A stretch of DNA of 64,000 nt from contig NC_052504.1 of assembly GCF_014356525.2 (NCBI RefSeq), positions 61,707,086-61,771,085 on the forward strand, in the 5' to 3' direction. The notes under the pieces were generated by a model. It had not been told where the DNA came from. It did not search any database and worked only from the letters and a program-made list of their open reading frames with translations. Made by a program: the position numbers and the translations under genes. Shown one piece after another: positions 55,980 through 64,000 of this stretch. Origin of the DNA: Nilaparvata lugens (lineage: Eukaryota; Arthropoda; Insecta; Hemiptera; Delphacidae). The stretch's first letter is position 1, and each line of letters starts with the position of its first letter.

Positions 55980-58900
55980 GAGCTAGGTAGCTCAATAATC
56001 CAATAATACATTGCTTGATCATTCAATTCAAAGAATTGTGAATCATACAGATTGTACATTGCATGAGATATAAAATGGGTATTACATACGAAATTCCGAC
56101 CCAGTTGTTTGGTTTTCGTTAATAAGCAGTTTCTCAGTAATAAAATAGGAACTGACCCACTGCTTACTAATTGAGCAATTGCCGGCTGAGCTAATGAATA
56201 TTGAAGTTAATTGGGCTTTTTATTACTCATCATGATCCAGTAAACCATTAAGTTCGATGAATGAGTTCCTTGATTGGGATTTTAATGACGGATTTCTTTT
56301 GAAATTTTACTTTATGCTCTATTTTTATCTGTAAGGACTAGTCATGAGCTTTATGAGGTTCATATTCATATTTATTCATTCATAAATTATACAAAAATAC
56401 AATCCAGGTGAAAACAACAGGCATTCGCCCAAAACTGCTCTAAACCTTAATTTTGAATACACAGTCTAGAAGTTATGTAAAATTAATAACTCAATTCACA
56501 CACCATTTTGATTCCGAAAAATGTGGATTTACTACTACAATTTTGAGTTTTTCAAATTAATCAATTTCAAAATACAATTAATCCTAAATTAAATTTCACT
56601 TAAATCCACAATTATACTCATAAAACATCAAAACATCTGTTACCAGGAATATCTACTTTATTCTGAAAAGAAATAATAATAGAAAATCAAGGTTTTCAGT
56701 GAAATCTCAATGGCTGAAAGGACTGCATGGAAATATTACTGATGTTAATGATATGCTTTGTAATTAAGCTATGTATTTGGTTTTAAAAATAAATCTTAAC
56801 ATGAACTCATGTGAACAGAATTAGCTTCAGTGTTTATTACCTTCCAATAACCTTCATGTGAATTTTTGTAATTAGTAAGGATTTCTTATCAATATACTTA
56901 CACCCGAAATAAAATATAATTATCAATATTAACTGAATGTGATCTTAATAGTTTTCTGAAAATATTCATATTAAGTTTCATTATCATAGTGCTAATATTG
57001 AATACTTATTGAGAACTTGAGCATAATACAATATTGTTATTATCTCATGGTTGATACAAATCTTAATGCGATGCAGATTATCTACAGACGAAAGGAAACA
57101 TTTCTCAAAGACATCTTATGTTTGGAATTTAAACGTTAGAAAATAATGATTCCTCTTCTCTATGAACTCTCGAATCTCCCACAGAATTGCTCACATATTG
57201 AGAGATAAAATCACAGAGAACAAGAAAATCGAACTATGACTCGTGAAACGAATGGAACTCTATGTACAATATTCCGGAGAGAAACGATCGTTCTCACGGA
57301 GGGCTTGTCTGAGATTCATAGTTTGTTATTTTGCACTTGATAGACTGCAATTCATCGTTGAACGACAGCTAGTAGATAGCTTTTTCTCTCGAGGCCGCAG
57401 GAGAAGCGTTTTTGCAATCTCAGACCTATAAAACGGTTCATCATGAAATGTTGTGTTCCAAACAAAAGCCTCTATCTGGAAATTTCTCTTCAGGGATTTC
57501 AAAAAGCGTTAATTCACCACCTTCTAATCCTCTGTGGAAAATTTAGATGAAATAGGAAATATTTCGAAAAATAGCAGGAACGATTGTTATGAATATGTTA
57601 ATGGAGAAACGAGTCAACTCGAAAAAAAGATCCGAGTCTCCTTTAGAATTTGAATGTGCAATCTTTAAACTAAGTTCTTGATACTAGAATTAACACACAA
57701 ATAAGAAATCATTCTCATCATTTTGAACTATGCGTTGAGCAGTGAATTAATCGATTCCCTTTTACCATTTGCATTGTATTTGAGTATATTATTTTGTTTC
57801 ATAATATTTGAGCTAGTCTTCACTTTTTCTCGCACTGAACAGAATATATTCCAAATAAAATTATATTATGGTTGTGCTCTGGCTCATTATACCACAAGAA
57901 AAATATCAATAGAACAGCTACTGTAGATAGGGTTGAGGAGAGTTTTGAAATTATCATATAATTTTAACTCTTTTAGTCATTGGGGAATATTGAAAAACTT
58001 GGTTATGTGAGAAGGTTTTATTAATTTTCTCTTTCTTTCAAGAGAAATAAATTTCTTGGATTTATTGTAATGGATTACAGTCACCATAGGATAAATGTGG
58101 GAAGATTGGAATTACAAAGCTACCTCGTACACGAAATTAATCAGGTACTCATTCCCTTGCCATTTACATGGCTGACTAGTCAGTTCCTGCAGAATTTTCG
58201 ATATTACAATTTTAGATTTTCTGGAACATCATTTCCATCTCAAGAGGATGAGATATGATTAAATGCAGGTGGGTTGGGAACAGAGGAGGTCAGTGTCTTG
58301 AGTGCTTTCGTCGTACTTTAACTTGAAGTTATTACTGTCGCCTATTTCTAAGCGAGATTTCCTGTTGAGTACTCGGGCCGCGGTAGTCCAAGATGCTGCA
58401 GTGAAATTGCATATTAACCAAGCATGCTCTTTTCGCAGATTAGATTCCAAGAAGATAAACCAGCCAGGTTTGAGTTCAGATTTGCAAAGAAAGAACTCTC
58501 CAGAGAGAATTACCATTTGGCCATATTATATCAACTCTCTATTATTATGAAAAGTTTAATCTCTCTCCTGAAACTAATCATCCCCGAAGAGAATCGAAAA
58601 TTCACAATGAAAGTGAATTATTCTCAGATAGTCTGATAATAAAAACTACTAGACTCTGATGCAGCTTGATGCATCGGTATACCGAAAAGAGAAATAAATA
58701 TAAAAATAAATACACTACTTTATGAACATAATCTAGGATTGGATTGGATAATTTTCAATTCCCAATAATCGTACACCAATATCCACTGTTCATTGCAGAT
58801 GCTCGAGTACAGATCACGTTTGATCTTCCCGTTACAAATGCTTCGTAGGGGTGAATCTGCACCTACTATTTTTTGAGCTGTGAGTGCCCTATTGCTTATG

Positions 58901-59305
58901 GTAATGGAAAAATTAATGCCATACTTTTCAAGGAATAAATAATTTCATTGAAAATAACAAAAATGAATACACACTATTAAAAACAATATCATATCATTGT
59001 AATAAGTGTGGGAACATAATTCTAGAACTCTATTATTTTCTCTCTATTCTTCTATATCTCTCCACTTTCAAGTACAAATAAACGTTTCCCAGATCCCATT
59101 CAAGAGAATATGAGGCCTTGCATCCACGAAAAGAACTAATGAATCAATATTCTCAATATTTACAGCAAACTGATATCGCATTACTTCTCCCATGCAACGA
59201 TATATCACTTCTACGGTATGAAGCAAACAGCAGAAAAATATTGTGCTCGAATGTAATTAGCAATTTTCAAGCAATTTCCAAATCATATTTTCGTGGAACT
59301 GAATA
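55980..59305. other. No gene recognised; one LINE-tail match
   Basis: Positions 56365-56450 share acaacagg..t.cgcccaaaactg wording and attcattcataa-type ends with 63640-63770, suggesting two 3' ends of one LINE family on the reverse strand. The region 58260-58520 is slightly GC-richer, with overlapping 82-85-codon frames and no motif. Otherwise nothing is seen. Confidence 0.35.
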
Positions 59306-59309
59306 CACC

Positions 59310-60650
59310 TATTAGTCCAGGCAATGAATGGTCAAAAAAGGGTATAGAGGGAAAAGTTGGGAAGACAATTTTTGACCCCACAGTTCTGTTTAGGGTAGTA
59401 AGGAGGTAAACATAGCAAAATTCCCACCCCTACCCCCTGTGCTATGAGGATGGGGGTGGTTTAAAGGTATAATTTTTTGGTTTCTCGCATAAAACTTAGT
59501 AACTATGCATCCTAATGACTCAACTGTCATATAACAAATTGAAGCTTACATAATAAATTTCCTACAATATTCATCCCACTTTTCCATATCTCCTCTAGTT
59601 TTCGAGATATTTGCTCTTGAAGGTTTGACATTTTTGAAAAAACACGTTTGCCACCATTTTTTTCTATTTTTGCTTTCATAACTTTATAATAATCGACCGA
59701 AGAAATCCATGCTGATTATGAGCTTATAAATCATTGAATTCTCTTCAATTTGATGTATGATTTCACACTTTCACAAATTTTCCTACTCCTTTTGCAGCAG
59801 CTTTAGTGTTGAGTGTGAAATCTCCATTTTTGCAACAATAGACCAATTGACAAGGAATTTGAAGGGAATGTTTTAAACAGAATTTTTGACTTCAAAAACT
59901 CATGTTTGAGAACTCATGTTCTAAGGGGAAGGGGTGATTTAAAAATTGCATTCTTCAGCGTTTTTCTTCCACGCTCATATCTTGAGAACAATGAGTTCGA
60001 CAGACATAACTAATCATTCAAAAATGAAGCTTCATAAATTCTCAACACTATTCGATTCGTGGAATTTCGTGAAATCCTCAACAGTTCCCGAGATATTAGC
60101 TCTTGAAGGTGTGTTAAAATTAAAGGTTTTTATCCAATGTTTTGTTCTTCCAGGGCTTATAATTCTCCAACAATGCATTATAAAAATTATGCTTATCGTA
60201 GGTTTGTAGAGCATTGAATTCTCTTTAAAATGATGTATTATTTCATTATTCCAAGTTTTCCTTCCATTGTTATAGCAGCTTCAATGTAGGGGGTGAAATT
60301 TTCAATGCTGTAACAAGTGTCAACTCAGCGGTTCCACACCATCAACAGAGCGGATAAAGATGCGCACTTTTGCTATGTTCACCTACTTACCTGTCCAAAT
60401 TGAGTTGCAAAGTCGAAAATTATGTCACAGCCACCCATTTCAAATGTCAGTGTCAAACGATCAATTGCTGCAGCAATGAAAATTTCACCCCCTACATTGA
60501 AGCTGCTATAACAATGAAAGGAAAACTTGGAATAGTAAAATAATACATCATTTCAAAGAGAATTCAAAGCTTTACAAACAAACGATAAGCATATAAGTTT
60601 TTATGATACATTGCTGGAGTGTTATAAGCCCTGAAAGAGCAAAACATTAT
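59310..60650. repeat. Composite repeat with direct and inverted units
   Basis: Start 59310-59400 matches 5889-5995 (gaagacaatttttgacccc). Within, 59475-59830 and 59950-60310 are diverged direct repeats of about 360 bp: both contain gagatatt.gctcttgaagg, a gaattctctt..aatgatgta segment and a gtgaaat-ctccattttt or gtgaaattttcaatgctg end. Then 60462-60650 is the reverse complement of 60136-60312 at high identity (shared cagcttcaatgtagggggtg). A short inverted match also links 59385-59408 (ggaggtaaacatagcaaaat) and 60370-60392. No protein is encoded. Confidence 0.75.
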
Positions 60651-60689
60651 ATTATCTCCGATAACATTGAATATTCAGATGGAGTATAT

Positions 60690-61455
60690 AGCGGTTGAAT
60701 CGCTGGCGGATACATAACCTACTAGCCATTTTCATGCTTTCTGGGTGGTTCGATCAGTTTGAGAGTGCAGAGAATCGCTGATAGTGGAGTTTGAGGGTAC
60801 ATTCAATCGGATTCGGATAGGAGAGAGAGATACACGAGTTTGCGGCAGAACAAAGCAAATGAACATGGAAGGGTAGGGGTGGTTGATGGTTGTTGTGGTG
60901 TGCACTGTGCAGTGGTAGGCGGACAGACGAAGGCGACATCACACGACGCGCGTAATGAGCTTCTGTCTGTCAGCGGAGCGCGCTTTGTTGAATGCGACGC
61001 GAATCTTGCCACTCACTCACACCAATGCATAGGCCTGCTGCCTGCCTGCTATTGCCCAGATATCACAGGCAATTGTCTCGTCTCTGTGGTTGGAGGAACA
61101 CTCGATTCAGCCAAACCCAAGTAGTGCTCCAACTAGTGCCCTTTCCACAAATTATTGCCTGAATTGTTTGGGGTTGTACACCATCATCAGCCGAATATAA
61201 CATTGCCGATCATCACAATTGCGGATGGGATCACATTGGTAATGATACGTAGTACTAACGAGGAGCACAATGCTGAGATTCACGTCTCGAACAAGAAATA
61301 GATTGGGTTTTTTCGCGGATGGTTCCATCACGACCATCTTCCTATTGTTTTGTGCTTGGAAGATGGATTGAGATGATGAACAACCAGAATAACTAGGCAG
61401 CTCTAGCATACTGGAGACTGCAGCGCCTCAGTCCACTCTACTTATTTGCACGGCA
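60690..61455 (+). promoter_or_regulatory. Candidate promoter or first exon of a host gene
   Basis: This is the most GC- and CpG-rich unique stretch of the right half (for example gacgcgcgtaat, cggagcgcgc, gcgacgcgaa around 60945-61005). It contains an initiator-like gatcagttt at about 60751 and a donor-like gcaggtaaaa at 61452-61461. Such a stretch would fit a 5' untranslated exon. No ORF with recognisable domains is present (longest 94 codons). This is inference from composition only. Confidence 0.25.
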
Positions 61456-61491
61456 GGTAAAACCATAGTTACAATCTGAAGCAGTGGATCT

Positions 61492-61618
61492 TAGTACAGT
61501 ATACAGTATACAGTATACAGTATACAGTATACAGTATACAGTATACAGTATGCAGTATACAGTATAAAGTATACAGTATGCAGTATACAGTATACAGTAT
61601 GCAGTATACAGTATACAG
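61492..61618. repeat. (ATACAGT)n minisatellite
   Basis: About 17 units of the 7-bp repeat, with atgcagt and ataaagt variants in the second half. A final gtatacagct lies just beyond the SINE tail at 61738, as if the tail had inserted into the array. Confidence 0.95.
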
Positions 61619-61665
61619 CTGCCTAAAAAGCAGTCGTTAGGTCATGTCAGAGGCCCTGAAATTTA

Positions 61666-61738
61666 TCAGTTGCAACCTGAAAACTCTGACACCAGACCTG
61701 AGCCAGCCAGGTCACTCGATATTATTATTATTATTATA
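61666..61738 (+). repeat. SINE/LINE 3' tail ending in (ATT)n, second copy
   Basis: Matches 9064-9122: aaactctgacaccagacctg, then agccaggtcactcg and an ATT tract. It sits at the end of the 7-bp array. Confidence 0.6.
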
Positions 61739-61739
61739 G

Positions 61740-63635
61740 TATACAGCTAAACAGTCGATCGCGACACAGAGTAATTTTAAGTGGCTCGTGTTAGTAGTAA
61801 TGATTGGTGCAATTATTTGGGATGTATCGTTATTATTAAGAACAAAAAAAATCTAGACACAATGCTTTGTCTGTTAGAGAATAATCCTCTAAAACACCCC
61901 AGCATTAACTAAGAATGCGTGGAAATTATTAGTTGAGACAACGATTCCAAAATTTCAAAATCATATTGATTGAGGCACAGTTCATCTTCTCTCCTTCTGC
62001 AGGGATTGATGCAGGAGATTTCCAAGCTTTGTGTTGTTTGATTTCCAAGCAAATGTTTTTTGGAGGAGTTTAAATGAAGTGTTTTTTTTTTTAAATTACC
62101 TTGTCTTTCGCTATACCACAGGACATTTCTGGCCTCCAGTCCCCAAAGAAAAGTATCCAATTGCGATTAGAGTTGCATTGAAATTAGGGCAATGTTCAAC
62201 TCTACATTTTTGTGTGAAGCATCTTTTTCAAGTATGAAAATTATAAGAAACAAATGAAATAGAAATAGGCTGACCGATGACCGTTTGGACAACTGCATCT
62301 GAATGGAGGCTACAACATAGGCCTACTCTCCAATATTCATGAAATACATGATAGCCAAGAAGAGTTACACCACTGGTCATTGAAATGAAAATTTCAACTT
62401 CTTTCAGTTTCAGTATTAGTATTCTTGCTAATATCTATCTTGGATATGGATGTTCGTGAATGATAAACAGGAATTAATTCAATTTTGCGAACTTTTCCTT
62501 GTCCTATAATCCTGGGTAACTCATTATCAGGTTCATACGAACGTATAATTTTCTCCTAAAAAATCACACTACTCCGTCTCTCACCTAAAAAATAATATAT
62601 TCCTCAACAGGAAATCCAACTATACTAATTCGTATAAGAACAACACACGATTTTAAAACTAGATGATTGTGATGGGAATATGTATGTGAAACCTGAGATT
62701 GAAAATTCTATCCATTTGGTTATAAAGACTAAACAACATGAATGTTAGCAAGTAATCACAACTTCATAGACAAATTCTCAGTAGTATGGATATTTATACA
62801 GAATTACACAAATACGTCTTAGAATAGACATGTTCATAAGTTTTAAAGTTTTTAATACGTAGCTTGTCTGGCACCACTATGCTTGTAGTACAAAAATAAT
62901 TGTCTTGCTTTTCCAGCTAGCGCTGTTTCAGTCATGAGGTTTGATGGAAATAACAGCCGGTTGTGAGATTTGTAGCCTTATTGGATGATACTGAGAAGGT
63001 GAGGAATACAAACAAACCATCTAAGTAGAAACAAATCTGGTCTTGTTTTTGTACTATGCAGAGCAGTATTAGTTAAATATACGGCGTTAGCTGTGTACAC
63101 CTCCCGCCTGAGGGCGGGTAGGCCTAAATAGGAACATGTTTACACTCAGTTACTCAGTTGATGTTGAAGCTTGAACATGAAATGCTCTTCAACCAGTATT
63201 GGTTCTAGCATAAAGCTGATGAGTAGGCTCTATACACGCAGGCATGTAAAAGATACAGTCCGCGTGCTGGATCCCCCACATTTACAAAATAAACGGAATG
63301 GAATTCCCAATCTCAACAATCAATTCAATTTCATATATTTCACAGTCATAACTCAATTCAGCAGTCATTTCTCTTCAATTCTACAGTATTTTGACGAAAA
63401 AAAATAAAGCGGACAACGCTCTGAAGTATTCAAGCACAATAATTGAAAAGAATGAATATCTAACAAACTCGGAATATTTAATGAAGCATGCAGCACACAT
63501 TCTGATCAAGCATTGTAGCACCCATGGTAATAAAAATAGTATTTTATGCCTTGGTAAAACTTATTGATGTGGTCAAATAATGTTCTTCGTAATGATAATA
63601 GATGAGAAAAAACATTTCACAAGAGTCACGAATGA
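61740..63635. other. No gene recognised; GC hairpin
   Basis: AT-rich DNA. At about 63101-63120 a compact perfect hairpin, cctcccgcctgagggcgggt, stands out (stem cccgcc/ggcggg, loop tgag). It lies upstream of short frames without motifs. Confidence 0.4.
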
Positions 63636-63639
63636 ATTC

Positions 63640-63790
63640 ATTCATTTGTTTTATTTTTATTCATTTATTCTATTTTTACATTGATAAATACAATATAATT
63701 CTCAACTATGAATGATTGGGAAAGAAACAACAGGATTTAAGCCCAAAACTGTTCCTTTCCCAAATTTGGATAGACATTTTCCAAAAATAG
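63640..63790 (-). repeat. Probable LINE 3' end
   Basis: On the reverse strand, gggaaaggaacagttttggg and ttgtttctttcccaatcatt lead into an aataaatgaataaa-type A/T tail at about 63640-63690. A related but weaker copy lies at 56365-56450. The architecture fits the 3' UTR and tail of a LINE; no coding part is present. Confidence 0.5.
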
Positions 63791-64000
63791 GTTATGTTTA
63801 TTACTTCAAAACATTTAGTCCAAAATATTTAGGAATTTGGAACTTAGATAAGTTAATAACCAAATTTCAATAAAAATATTCCACCAAATCATTACTGATA
63901 ACTTTGAAATACTGTATTAATTATTGAAAATTTTGAAACTTGAAAAGAAACTCAGACTCACTTCTGGAATAACAGCTGTTACTTTATTCTCACAATAAAT

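Overview
This is a gene-poor, AT-rich stretch of animal genome, almost certainly from an insect. The mobile-element families (CR1/Jockey-type LINEs, a Ty3/Gypsy element, a Penelope-like element, tRNA-headed SINEs, many short terminal-inverted-repeat elements) and the repeated short motif taggcctac suggest a hemipteran such as a planthopper. The species assignment is inference. No complete host gene can be supported. The window reads as intergenic or long-intron DNA built from nested and decayed mobile elements, plus unique-looking AT-rich sequence with no long open frames.

Layout. 1-2.1 kb: an element with inverted ends that contains a broken Jockey-type reverse transcriptase. 2.1-5.4 kb: an 0.8-kb dispersed repeat interrupted twice, once by a tRNA-SINE cluster flanked by a 12-bp duplication and once by a 1.95-kb inverted-repeat element that itself contains a hAT-like element with a MITE inside it. 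5.7-9.9 kb: another copy of that MITE, a decayed LINE and a 1.2-kb fold-back structure. 12.2-14.1 kb: a LINE relic, a MITE and a (TA)n tract. 17.9-22.3 kb: a 4.35-kb element with about 1-kb inverted arms, followed by an unidentified 280-codon open frame. 25.4-26.5 kb: a LINE 3' end. 27.7-29.5 kb: a dispersed repeat split by a 1.3-kb GC-rich insertion carrying a 47-bp minisatellite.

31.1-36.2 kb: the best-preserved element, a CR1/Jockey-group LINE. Its ORF1 is intact (FLYWCH finger, coiled coil, SGNH-hydrolase-like domain) and its ORF2 (APE endonuclease plus reverse transcriptase) is broken by frameshifts. It ends in a (TTCTA)n tail. 36.5-41.1 kb: repeat copies, a palindromic MITE, a tRNA-SINE and a 470-bp MITE. 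41.4-46.2 kb: a degenerate Gypsy element (gag with zinc knuckle, protease, reverse transcriptase, RNase H, integrase). 46.9-50.3 kb: a composite element and two LINE relics. 51.8-53.2 kb: the endonuclease end of a Penelope-like element, embedded in an 8-bp AT microsatellite and followed by a hammerhead-ribozyme-like remnant. 53-64 kb: mostly unique AT-rich DNA, a 1.3-kb repeat with direct and inverted parts, a GC-richer candidate promoter or first exon near 60.7-61.45 kb, a 7-bp tandem repeat and LINE/SINE tails.

There is no operon-like cooperation between genes. The functional logic is that of transposons: LINEs supply target-primed reverse transcription, SINEs and MITEs are non-autonomous passengers, and the Gypsy and Penelope copies are dead. 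The most interesting items are the SGNH/FLYWCH ORF1, the hammerhead remnant, the 47-bp minisatellite insertion, the 4.35-kb long-inverted-repeat element and the deep nesting at 2-5 kb.
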